Below, piece after piece: positions 52,725-61,790 of a DNA stretch of 64,000 nt (within the stretch, counting starts at the first letter, position 1; each line of letters begins with the position of its first letter). The stretch spans positions 4,030,001 through 4,094,000 of the forward strand of contig NZ_JAUSRB010000002.1 in the NCBI RefSeq assembly GCF_030811595.1, read 5' to 3'. Both the position numbers and the translations under genes were made by a program. The notes under the pieces were generated by a model. That model searched no databases. It saw only the letters and a list, made by a program, of their open reading frames with translations, and was not told the origin of the DNA. The stretch is from Streptosporangium brasiliense (GTDB lineage: Bacteria > Actinomycetota > Actinomycetes > Streptosporangiales > Streptosporangiaceae).

Positions 52725-53656
52725 TCGGAAACGCTGGGGAGCGCGGCGACACCGGTGACGTCGCCTGCGAGCACTACTTCCACTACGCCGACGACGTCCG
52801 GCTGATGAGCGGGCTGGGCCTGGGCGCCTACCGCTTCTCCGTCGCCTGGCCCCGCGTCCAGCCCGACGGCACCGGCCGGATCAACCCCCGTGGCCTGGAC
52901 TTCTACAGCCGCCTGGTCGACAGGCTGCTGGAGGCCGGGATAACGCCGTACGCCACCCTCTACCACTGGGACCTGCCCCAGGCCCTGGAGGACGCCGAGG
53001 CGGTCAGGCGGATCGACGCCCTGCTCACCCGGCAGTTCCTCGACCCCGCGCTGCGCGGGGAGTATCCCGCGGAGCTGCTCGCGATCGCCGAGCGCAACGG
53101 CGGCCTCGCGGACATCCGCGACGGCGACCTCGGGACCGTCAACCAGCCGATCGAGACGATCGGCATCAACTACTACAACCCTTGCGTGGTGGAGTCGGGG
53201 CCCGGCGAGGCGGCCGACGCGGCATGGCCGGGCAGCGAGGACGTCCGGTTCCGCACGGTCGACGTGCCGGTCACCGCGATGGGCTGGCCGATCGTGCCCA
53301 ACGGGCTGTCCCGGCTGCTCCTGCGGCTGGCCGACGACTATCCCGGGGTCGGCCTGGTCGTCACCGAGAACGGCGCCGCCTTCGACGACGTCGTGGAGGA
53401 CGGCCGCGTCCACGACGCCGGCCGGACCGGCTACCTGGACGGCCACCTGCGCGCCGTGCACGCCGCGATCGCGGAGGGCGCGGACGTGCGGGGCTATCTG
53501 GTCTGGTCGCTGCTGGATAATTTCGAGTGGGCCGAGGGCTACCGGCGTAGGTTCGGCATCGTGCATGTCGACTTCGCCACGCAGCGGCGCCTGCTCAAGG
53601 ACAGCGCGCTGTGGTACCGCGAGGTCATCAAGCGGAACGGACTGCTGGGGGATTAG
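52725..53656 (+). pseudogene. Beta-glucosidase (GH1) remnant with two deletions
   Basis: Compared with the intact paralogue at 55.6-57.0 kb, this reading frame lacks the first 60 residues (matching begins at TGDVACEHY). It also lacks an internal block equal to residues 142-240 of the intact protein, joined in frame as QALED|AEAV. The lost block carries the acid/base NEP motif. The nucleophile motif VTENGAAFDDVVEDG and the end WSLLDNFEWAEGYRRRFG remain. About 310 residues are still open without a frameshift, but the product cannot hydrolyse by the normal mechanism. No proper start is seen. The adjoining lacI follows at once. Confidence 0.85.
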
Positions 53657-54652
53657 ATGAGACGACCCACCTTGGAGGCGGTCGCCGCCCGTGCCGGAGT
53701 CTCCCGGTCGACCGTTTCCCGGGTGGTGAACGGCCAGACCACGGTCACGCCGGACATCCGTGAGGTGGTGCTGCGGGCGGTGAACGAGCTGGGCTACGTC
53801 CCCAACGGCGCGGCCCGCAACCTGGTCACCCAGCGGACCAACTCGATCGCACTGGTCGTCTCGGAGCCCCCGAACCGGGTGTTCTCCGACGACCCGATGT
53901 TCTCCACCGTGATCCGCTCGGCCAGCATCGAGCTGGAGGCCGTCAACATGCAGGTCGTCCTGCTGCTGGCCGGGTCGCCGGAGAGTCACGCCCGGGTGGA
54001 GCACTACATCGCCGGCGGTCACGTGGACGGCGTCATGCTCGTGTCGAGTCATGGCGCCGACCCGCTGCCCGTGGCGCTCACCCGGCTGCGCGTCCCGGTC
54101 GTCTCGTACGGCAGGCCCGCGGTGCCGGTCGCCATCCCGTACGTGGACAGCGACAACGTGAGCGGCGCGGCCACCGCCGTACGTCACCTGCTGGAGCGGG
54201 GGAGGCGGCGGATCGCCACGATCGCCGGGCCGCTGGACATGATCGGCGGCCAGGACCGGCTGGCCGGCTACCGGCAGGTGCTCCACGACTCCGACCGCCG
54301 CTCCATCATCGCGGTCGGCGACTTCACCCGGGAGTCCGGCGCGGTCGCGATGCGCCAGCTCCTGGCCGACGACCCGGAGCTGGACGCGGTGTTCGCCGCC
54401 AACGACCTTATGGCGATCGGCGCCATGCACGCGCTGCGGCAGGCGGGACGCCGGATCCCCGACGACGTGGCCGTCGTCGGCTTCGACGACATCGAGGCCG
54501 CCCGCTACACCGACCCGCCGCTCACCACCGTCCGCAACCCGCACGCGGAGCAGGCCGCGGCCATGGTCCGCCTGCTGCTCGGTCTCCTGGAGGACGGCCC
54601 CACCGACCCGTTGATCATGCCCACGGAGCTCGTCGTCAGGACTTCCTCGTAG
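53657..54652 (+). CDS. LacI-family repressor (intact copy)
   Basis: This 331-residue regulator has a LacI helix-turn-helix at residues 4-55 (PTLEAVAARAGVSRSTVSRV, hinge GYVPNGAARNLV) and a periplasmic-binding-like sugar domain (FSDDPMFSTVIRSASIELEA through VAVVGFDDIEAARYTDPPLT). It starts directly after the stop of the glucosidase remnant (TAGATG). It is the paralogue of the frameshifted lacI facing it, and their 3' ends overlap by 17 bases. As the only intact copy it probably controls the glucosidase and importer at 55.6-60.6 kb. Confidence 0.9.
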   Translation: MRRPTLEAVAARAGVSRSTVSRVVNGQTTVTPDIREVVLRAVNELGYVPNGAARNLVTQRTNSIALVVSEPPNRVFSDDPMFSTVIRSASIELEAVNMQVVLLLAGSPESHARVEHYIAGGHVDGVMLVSSHGADPLPVALTRLRVPVVSYGRPAVPVAIPYVDSDNVSGAATAVRHLLERGRRRIATIAGPLDMIGGQDRLAGYRQVLHDSDRRSIIAVGDFTRESGAVAMRQLLADDPELDAVFAANDLMAIGAMHALRQAGRRIPDDVAVVGFDDIEAARYTDPPLTTVRNPHAEQAAAMVRLLLGLLEDGPTDPLIMPTELVVRTSS

Positions 54653-55631
54653 ACTCCCGCACCACCAGCTCGGTGGGGAGCACCACCGGGGTCCCCTCCT
54701 CCTGCTTCAACACCATACGGGCCAGCCGCCGCCCCATCTCCACGGTCGGTTGCCGGACGGTGCTCAGCGGGGGGTCGGCGTAGGCCGCGGCCGGGATGTC
54801 GTCGAAGCCGACCACGGCGACGTCGCCGGGGATCCGGCGCCCCGCCCGGCGCAGTGTCCGCAGCGCGCCCAGCGCCATCAGGTCGTTGGCCACGAACACC
54901 GCGTCCAGCTCCGGGTCGTCGGCCAGGAGCTGGCGCATCGCGACCGCGCCGGACTCCCGGGTGAAGTCGCCGACCGCGACGATGGAGCGGCGGTCGGAGT
55001 CGCGCAGGGCGTCGCGGTAGCCGGTCAGCCGGTCGATCCCGGCGATCATGTCCTGGGGGCCCGCGATGGTGGCGATCCGGCGGCGCCCCTGCTCCACCAG
55101 GTGCCGGACCGCGCGTTCGGCGCCCCCGGTGTTGTCCATGTCCACGTATGGAAGGTCGCCGGGCACGCCGGGCCGCCCGCCGCAGACCACCGGGACGCCC
55201 CCGCCGGGTCAGGATCCCCGGCAGCGGGTCGGCGCCGTGCATCGACGCGACGATCACGCCGTCGATGTGCCCGTTGGTGGCGTAGCGCTCGACCCGGTGG
55301 TAGCTGCCGTCCGGGCCGGTGAGCATCAGCACGAGCTGCTTGTCGGCCTTCTCGATCTCCAGGCTGACTCCCCGGATGATCCCGGCGAAGGTCGGGTCGT
55401 CGGAGAAGACGCGGGTGGCGGGCTCGGGGAAGACCAGGGCGATCGAGTCGGCCCGCTGGGTGACCAGGCTCCGCGCCGCCTGGTTGGGGACGTAGCCCAG
55501 CTCCTCCACGGCGCGGTTGACCGCCTCGCGGATCCGCGGGGCCACCCGGGGGGAGCCGTTGATCACCCGTGAGGCGGTCGCCCGGGACACTCCCGCCCGG
55601 GCGGCCACCTTCTCCAGAGTCGGTCGGGCCC

Positions 55632-55635
<4 letters not shown>
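54636..55635 (-). pseudogene. LacI-family repressor with single-base frameshift
   Basis: The gene is 1000 bases from GTG 55635 to its stop, one more than a multiple of three. The first part reads PTLEKVAARAGVSRATASRV to HGADPLPGILTRRG. The rest reads VPVVCGGRPGVPGDLPYVDM onward in the next frame to LPTELVVRESTRKS. The shift falls at a run of five G (plus-strand C5, 55198-55202); four would restore a 332-residue LacI protein. It overlaps the upstream glucosidase stop by four bases (GTGA). It may be a true mutation, a slippage site, or a sequencing error. Confidence 0.85.
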
Positions 55636-57005
<1,370 letters not shown>

Positions 57006-57034
57006 GGTCATCTCTTCACCGCTCCATTCTGTTC

Positions 57035-57058
57035 CGGGAAGTGTGAGAGCGCTCTCTT
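57035..57058 (-). promoter_or_regulatory. LacI-type operator O1 (glucosidase side)
   Basis: The perfect 12-bp palindrome GAGAGCGCTCTC (57045-57056) lies in a 24-base block that is repeated exactly, but inverted, at 57159-57182. It lies between the glucosidase promoter and gene. The form resembles the CebR operator of streptomycetes (TGGGAGCGCTCCCA). Confidence 0.8.
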
Positions 57059-57061
57059 TGG

Positions 57062-57091
57062 AGCATCATGGCTGTCTGAGTTACCTGTCAA
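57062..57091 (-). promoter_or_regulatory. Promoter of the glucosidase gene
   Basis: On the minus strand the consensus TTGACA (57091-57086) is followed 18 bases on by GATGCT (57067-57062). Operator O1 begins just after the -10, so bound repressor would block initiation. Confidence 0.55.
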
Positions 57092-57105
57092 GAAAATGGG
57101 GACTG

Positions 57106-57125
57106 TAACTGTAATATCACAGTTA
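57106..57125. promoter_or_regulatory. Central palindrome between the two promoters
   Basis: TAACTGT-AATATC-ACAGTTA has perfect 7-bp arms and a 6-base spacer. It lies between the two -35 boxes and touches the plus-strand one. The sequence differs from the LacI operators, so a second regulator, probably an activator, may bind here. Confidence 0.6.
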
Positions 57126-57154
57126 TTGACAGCGGGAACGCGGGCGGACAATTC
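57126..57154 (+). promoter_or_regulatory. Promoter of the sugar ABC importer
   Basis: The consensus TTGACA (57126-57131) is followed after 17 bases by CAATTC (57149-57154), with operator O2 five bases further on. Confidence 0.55.
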
Positions 57155-57158
57155 TTCC

Positions 57159-57182
57159 AGAGAGCGCTCTCACACTTCCCGG
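57159..57182 (+). promoter_or_regulatory. LacI-type operator O2 (importer side)
   Basis: This is the exact inverted copy of O1, with the palindrome GAGAGCGCTCTC at 57160-57171. It lies at the expected transcription start of the importer. The O1 and O2 centres are 115 bases apart, a distance that would allow a repressor-held loop. Confidence 0.8.
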
Positions 57183-57203
57183 CAACCATATGGAGGAAGG
57201 TCC

Positions 57204-58559
57204 ATGTCGCTCCTTTCACGGACCAACCGCGTCACCTTGGTAGCGAGCACCGTCGGACTGGCGTTGGCCGTGGCCGCCTGCGGATCCACGGAGCCCAAGC
57301 CGTCGGCCGGCGGGGACGGCGGTGCGTCGGCCGAATGCGCGGCCTTCAGCAAGTACGGCAAGCACGAGGGCAAGACCGTCAGCATCTACTCTCCGATCCG
57401 CGACACCGAGGCCGACCTCTTCGAGCAGGCGTGGAAGCCGTTCGCGAAGTGCACCGGGATGAAGATCACCTATGAGGGCACCGGCGAGTTCGAGGCCCAG
57501 ATCCAGGTGCGCGCCGACGGCGGGAACCCGCCGGACATCGCCTTCTTCCCGCAGCCGGGCCTGCTGGAGCGTTTCGCCAAGGCCGGCAAGCTCAAGCCCG
57601 CCTCGGCCGAGGTGAAGCGGCTGACCGACGAGGGCTGGTCGCCCGACTGGGCCAAATACGCGACCGTCGGCGGCACCTTCTACGGCGCGCCGCTGGGCGC
57701 CAGCGTGAAGTCCTTCGTCTGGTACTCGCCGAAGATGTTCAAGGAGAAGGGCTGGACCGTCCCCACGACCTGGGACGAGCTGATGACGCTCTCCAACACG
57801 ATCGCCGGCACCGGCATCAAGCCGTGGTGCGCGGGCATCGAGTCGGGTGACGCGACCGGCTGGCCGGCCACCGACTGGATCGAGGACGTCCTGCTCCGGG
57901 AGATCGGTCCCGAGGGCTACGACGACTGGGTGAGCCACAAGCTCGCCTTCAACGACCCCAAGGTCGTCGCGGCGGTCGACAAGGTCGGCGCCATCCTCAA
58001 GAACGACAAGTTCGTCAACGGCGGCTACGGCCCGGTGAAGTCGATCGCCAGCACCGCCTTCCAGGAGGGCGGCGTCCCGATCACACAGGGCAAGTGCGCG
58101 CTGCACCGCCAGGCGTCCTTCTACGCCAACTTCTGGCCCGAGGGCACGAAGGTGGCCGAGGACGGCGACGTGTTCGCCTTCTACCTGCCGGGCAACGACC
58201 CGGCCAAGAAGCCGGTCCTCGGCGCGGGCGAGTTCGTGGCGGCCTTCACCGACCGGCCCGAGGTCCAGACCGTGCAGGCATACCTCGCCTCGGCGGAGTT
58301 CCCCGCGGCCCGGATGAAGCTGGCCACCTATGTCACCGCGCGCAAGGGCGTCGACCCGGCCCTGGCGCAGAACCCGATCGACAAGCTCTCCATGCAGATG
58401 CTCCAGGACCCGGACACGGTCTTCCGGTTCGACGGCTCGGACCTGATGCCGGCCGCGGTCGGTGCCGGCACCTTCTGGAAGGGCATGACCGACTGGATCA
58501 ACGGCAAGGACACCAAGACGGTCCTCGACTACATCGACGCCTCCTGGCCTAAGTCCTGA
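57204..58559 (+). CDS. Sugar ABC transporter substrate-binding lipoprotein
   Basis: This 451-residue family-1 solute-binding protein has a signal peptide ending in lipobox VAAC, so Cys26 is lipidated. The mature part reads IQVRADGGNPPDIAFFPQPG, a typical sugar-binder segment, and then GWPATDWIEDVLLREIGPEG and IDASWP at the end. It resembles alpha-glucoside or cellobiose-type binders. GGAGGAAGG gives a strong ribosome site. First gene of the importer operon, under operator O2, and divergent from the intact glucosidase. Confidence 0.92.
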   Translation: MSLLSRTNRVTLVASTVGLALAVAACGSTEPKPSAGGDGGASAECAAFSKYGKHEGKTVSIYSPIRDTEADLFEQAWKPFAKCTGMKITYEGTGEFEAQIQVRADGGNPPDIAFFPQPGLLERFAKAGKLKPASAEVKRLTDEGWSPDWAKYATVGGTFYGAPLGASVKSFVWYSPKMFKEKGWTVPTTWDELMTLSNTIAGTGIKPWCAGIESGDATGWPATDWIEDVLLREIGPEGYDDWVSHKLAFNDPKVVAAVDKVGAILKNDKFVNGGYGPVKSIASTAFQEGGVPITQGKCALHRQASFYANFWPEGTKVAEDGDVFAFYLPGNDPAKKPVLGAGEFVAAFTDRPEVQTVQAYLASAEFPAARMKLATYVTARKGVDPALAQNPIDKLSMQMLQDPDTVFRFDGSDLMPAAVGAGTFWKGMTDWINGKDTKTVLDYIDASWPKS

Positions 58560-58574
58560 TATTTACCGATATGT

Positions 58575-58601
58575 CCGGCTCCGCGTAGCCTGCGGGGCCG
58601 G
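58575..58601 (+). promoter_or_regulatory. Stem-loop between binding-protein and permease genes
   Basis: The 10-bp stem CCGGCTCCGC/GCGGGGCCGG (one G-T pair) closes on a 7-base loop, 15 bases after the binding-protein stop. As in the oligopeptide operon, it probably protects the upstream mRNA or lowers permease expression. Confidence 0.6.
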
Positions 58602-58643
58602 GCACGTCGCCCTTCGGCACGATCCTTCCGGGAGATCCCTCCG

Positions 58644-59615
58644 ATGGACTTCGACTTCGCGGCCGAACAGCCCAAGCTCATCCAGCTGTTGATCGGCGTC
58701 GCCGCGTTCCTCGCGGTGGTCGCGGTGGTCCTGCTGCTGGTCGACCGCGTCCCGATGCGGCGTCGGGCCTGGCCGCACGCGACGATCCTGCTGCTGCCCG
58801 CCCTCGTCCTGCTCGGCATCGGCCTGGTGGTGCCCGCCGTACGGACGACGCTGCTGTCGTTCATGAGCGGCGACGGTCAGCAGTGGGTGGGCCTGGACAA
58901 CTACGCCTGGATGTTCACCCAGCCCGAGGCCCTGACCGTGCTGCGCAACACGCTCATCTGGGTCCTGCTCGTGCCGTTGCTGGTGACCTCGGTCGGCCTG
59001 GTCTACGCGGTCCTGGTGGACCGCACCCGCTTCGAGTCGATCGCCAAGTCGCTGGTCTTCCTGCCGATGGCGATCTCCTTCGTCGGCGCGGGCATCATCT
59101 GGCGGTTCGTCTACGCCTACCGCGCCGAGGACCAGGACCAGATCGGCCTGCTCAACCAGATCGTGGTGAGCATGGGGGGCGAGCCCCAGCAGTGGCTGCA
59201 GGAGCCCCCGCTGAACACGCTGTTCCTGATCGTGGTGATGATCTGGATCCAGGCGGGCTTCGCGACGGTGGTGCTCTCCGCTGCGATCAAGGGGATCCCG
59301 GCGGAGATCATCGAGGCCGCCCGGCTGGACGGGGCGGGCCCGCTGCAGATGTTCTTCCGGGTGACGCTGCCCTCCATCCGCTCGGCCGTGATCGTGGTCA
59401 TGGTCACCCAGTCGATCGGCACGCTGAAGCTGTTCGACATCGTCCGCACGATGACCGGCGGCCAGTTCGACACCAGCGTCATCGCCAACGAGATGTACAA
59501 CCAGGCGTTCCGCTACGGCGAGACCGGCAAGGGCGCGGCGCTCGCGGTCTTCCTGTTCGCCCTGGTGACGCCCATCGTGATCTACCAGATCCGGCAGCGC
59601 CGGGAGGTCCGGTGA
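58644..59615 (+). CDS. Sugar ABC transporter permease, MalF type
   Basis: This 323-residue membrane subunit has about seven helices. An extra N-terminal pair (residues 12-34 and 46-68) precedes the transport domain. The ATPase-contact EAA loop reads EAARLDGAGPLQMFFRVTLP. It forms the channel with the MalG-type permease downstream. The gap of 64 bases to the next gene holds an in-frame-like continuation but no gene. Confidence 0.92.
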   Translation: MDFDFAAEQPKLIQLLIGVAAFLAVVAVVLLLVDRVPMRRRAWPHATILLLPALVLLGIGLVVPAVRTTLLSFMSGDGQQWVGLDNYAWMFTQPEALTVLRNTLIWVLLVPLLVTSVGLVYAVLVDRTRFESIAKSLVFLPMAISFVGAGIIWRFVYAYRAEDQDQIGLLNQIVVSMGGEPQQWLQEPPLNTLFLIVVMIWIQAGFATVVLSAAIKGIPAEIIEAARLDGAGPLQMFFRVTLPSIRSAVIVVMVTQSIGTLKLFDIVRTMTGGQFDTSVIANEMYNQAFRYGETGKGAALAVFLFALVTPIVIYQIRQRREVR

Positions 59616-59679
59616 GCGGGTGGAGCGAGCGAGCCGACCTGCACGGCGCCACGGGGACGTGGCCGGCGAAGGAGTCCGC

Positions 59680-60630
59680 GTGACCACACTGACCCAGACC
59701 GTGGCACGGGCCGGGGCCGTCACGGCGCCGCAGCGTGTCAGGCGGCGGCTGACGAGCCGGGTCGCCAGCGCCGTCGCGATCGTCATCGCGGTCCTGTGGA
59801 CCACCCCGACCTTCGGCCTGCTGCTGTCGTCGCTGCGCCCGGAGGACCAGATCAAGTCCACCGGCTGGTGGACCTTCTTCTCCGACCCGCAGCTCACGCT
59901 GGAGAACTACCAGCAGGTGCTGTTCGGCACCTCCTCGTCCTCCGGCCAGATGGCCAGCTTCCTGATCAACTCGGTCGTCATCACGATCCCCTCGGTGCTC
60001 CTCCCGCTGGCCCTGGCCACCTTCGCCGCCTACGCGCTGGCCTGGCTGCCCTTCCGGGGACGCGAGTGGATCTACATCGGCGTCTTCGCGCTGCAGATCG
60101 TGCCGCTGCAGATGGCGCTGGTCCCGCTGCTGTCGTTCTTCTCCCAGGGGGTTGACGTCTTCGGCGTCCAGGTGCTGCCCGCCTGGGACCTGGAGGGTCC
60201 TGCCCGCTTTGTCCAGGTCTGGTTTGCGCACACCTGTTTCGCGCTGCCGCTGGGTATCTTCCTGATCCACAACTTCATGGCCGAACTGCCCGGCGAGCTC
60301 ATGGAGGCCGCCAGGGTGGACGGCGCCAGCCACGGCACGGTCCTGCGCAAGCTCGTCCTCCCGCTGGTCGGCCCCGCCCTGGCCAGCTTCGGCATCTTCC
60401 AGTTCCTCTGGGTCTGGAACGACCTGCTGGTGGCCCTGATCTTCGCGGGCGGCACCGCCGAGAACGCCCCCATGACGGTACGGCTGGCGCAGATGGCCGG
60501 CACCAAGGGCAACGAGTGGCAGCGCCTGACCTCGGGCGCGTTCGTGTCCGTGATCATCCCGCTGATCGTCTTCCTGTCGATGCAGCGCTACTTCGTCCGG
60601 GGGCTGCTCGCGGGCAGCGTCAAGGGCTGA
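59680..60630 (+). CDS. Sugar ABC transporter permease, MalG type
   Basis: This 316-residue permease has six helices and the EAA loop EAARVDGASHGTVLRKLVLP. The GTG at 59680 follows AAGGAG. The end, SMQRYFVRGLLAGSVKG, is the standard MalG C-terminus, which inserts into the ATPase dimer. No ATPase gene follows, so energy must come from an ATPase encoded elsewhere, as with MsiK in streptomycetes. Its last 43 bases overlap the end of the convergent stress-protein gene. Confidence 0.92.
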   Translation: MTTLTQTVARAGAVTAPQRVRRRLTSRVASAVAIVIAVLWTTPTFGLLLSSLRPEDQIKSTGWWTFFSDPQLTLENYQQVLFGTSSSSGQMASFLINSVVITIPSVLLPLALATFAAYALAWLPFRGREWIYIGVFALQIVPLQMALVPLLSFFSQGVDVFGVQVLPAWDLEGPARFVQVWFAHTCFALPLGIFLIHNFMAELPGELMEAARVDGASHGTVLRKLVLPLVGPALASFGIFQFLWVWNDLLVALIFAGGTAENAPMTVRLAQMAGTKGNEWQRLTSGAFVSVIIPLIVFLSMQRYFVRGLLAGSVKG

Positions 60631-61322
60631 TCCGGGGCCGTGGGCCCGGTGACGGCGTCGTGGTCGGAGGTCGCGGGCCCCGGGACGGCGTGGTGGCCGG
60701 GCGCGGCGGGCTCGGTCGCCGCCGTGTGCTCCGGGGCCGGGTGCTCCGGGACGGCGTGGTTGCCGCGCGCCGTGGGCTGCGCGGCGGCCGGATCGTAGAG
60801 CCCGGCCGACGGCGGCACCTCGACGACCATGGTGTCGGCGGGGCCGGGGGCGCCGTCCATGACGGCCCGGGCGTGGTCGAGGTGCGAGGCCGCGACCAGC
60901 ACGTCGTAGCGGCCGGCGACGATGGCGCTGCGCGAGGCGAAGTCCCGCTTGCCGTGGGTGAAGAAGTGGTTGATGAACCCGAACGCGGCCCCCATCACGG
61001 CGCCCCAGAGCGCCGCCCAGAGCACGAGAACGATGAACGACATCGTGGTCGAGGTGAACAGCCCGAGGAACATCCCCACCACGGCGCCGAAGGCGGCGCC
61101 GCTGCCCGCCCCGGCGAGCGCGGCGCGCCCGTTGGTCATCCGGCCGGTGACGGTCTCCTCCAGTTTCAGGTCGCTGCCGACGATCGCCACGTGCTCGACG
61201 GGGAAGCCCGCGTCGGAGAGCGAGTCCACGGCTCGCTGCGCGGCCAGGTAGTTGTCGTAACCGACCAGGACCCTCCGGTCGACGACGACCTCGGTGGCCA
61301 GGGGGGTGGAGAGCTCTGCCAT
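60588..61322 (-). CDS. General-stress-type membrane protein with Pro/His-rich tail
   Basis: This 244-residue protein has an N-terminal YflT/GspM-like unit (VLVGYDNYLAAQRAVDSLSD, then VEHVAIVGSDLKLEE). Two membrane segments come next, in a Gly/Ala-rich region (about 70-120), and then a short soluble part (RYDVLVAASHLDHARAVMDG). The last 75 residues are a repetitive tail of Ala, Pro, His and Glu units (HAVPEHPAPEH). The family is tied to general stress but has no defined activity. It is convergent with, and overlaps, the importer operon. Confidence 0.75.
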   Translation of the reverse strand: MAELSTPLATEVVVDRRVLVGYDNYLAAQRAVDSLSDAGFPVEHVAIVGSDLKLEETVTGRMTNGRAALAGAGSGAAFGAVVGMFLGLFTSTTMSFIVLVLWAALWGAVMGAAFGFINHFFTHGKRDFASRSAIVAGRYDVLVAASHLDHARAVMDGAPGPADTMVVEVPPSAGLYDPAAAQPTARGNHAVPEHPAPEHTAATEPAAPGHHAVPGPATSDHDAVTGPTAPDQPLTLPASSPRTK

Positions 61323-61436
61323 GTCCGTCCGCCTTCCCGTGTGTGGGGGTTGAATCCGGTCTGGCGACTACCCGGCGGCCGGGCGACAATGCGCGATTTC
61401 CCGGTGGACCTTGTGCTCGGGGAGGACCTGTAATAC

Positions 61437-61463
61437 TTTCAAACGAAAAGTTTTCATACGAAA
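61437..61463. promoter_or_regulatory. Tandem TTTC-N4-GAAA sites
   Basis: TTTC-AAAC-GAAA (61437-61448) and TTTC-ATAC-GAAA (61452-61463) are two like palindromes 15 bases apart in a very AT-rich island. They lie between the divergent stress-protein gene and the 47-residue peptide gene and may regulate either. Confidence 0.55.
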
Positions 61464-61576
61464 GTGGGACATAGGGCGACAAAGCGCCCTGCCACTGTTA
61501 AGGTTCTTTAGGAATAGATGCCGCCGGTGGGCGGCGGTACGGGTTGTCCGGAGCTAGGTCCGCGAAGGAACCTGGA

Positions 61577-61720
61577 ATGATCGCATTCATCGTGCTTGTC
61601 GAGGCAGTGCTCGCGCTCATGGGACTGATGGTGATGTGCCGTCTCACCCGCTGCGCGGGCAGGCCGTTGTCCGCCCACGACCGCCGCGGCCGCGCCGCCG
61701 GGGTGCGGCGGCACCGCTGA
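61577..61720 (+). CDS. 47-residue single-helix membrane peptide
   Basis: This short gene starts at ATG 61577 with AAGGAA seven bases upstream. The product begins MIAFIVLVEAVLALMGLMVM, one clear membrane helix, and ends in a basic tail (SAHDRRGRAAGVRRHR). Such one-helix peptides are often subunits or modulators of larger complexes. The AT-rich island and TTTC-N4-GAAA sites lie 115 bases upstream. A hairpin follows. Codon use is ordinary. No family recognised. Confidence 0.55.
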   Translation: MIAFIVLVEAVLALMGLMVMCRLTRCAGRPLSAHDRRGRAAGVRRHR

Positions 61721-61755
61721 TCGCCCCGTGACGCGCCGGGGCGCGGACGGGCCAG

Positions 61756-61782
61756 GGGCGGCGGCGCCGTGGGCCGCCGCCC
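61756..61782. terminator. Bidirectional terminator hairpin
   Basis: The perfect 10-bp stem GGGCGGCGGC/GCCGCCGCCC closes on a 7-base loop, between the convergent small peptide and guaB1 genes. Confidence 0.6.
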
Positions 61783-61790
61783 GGCCGGGA

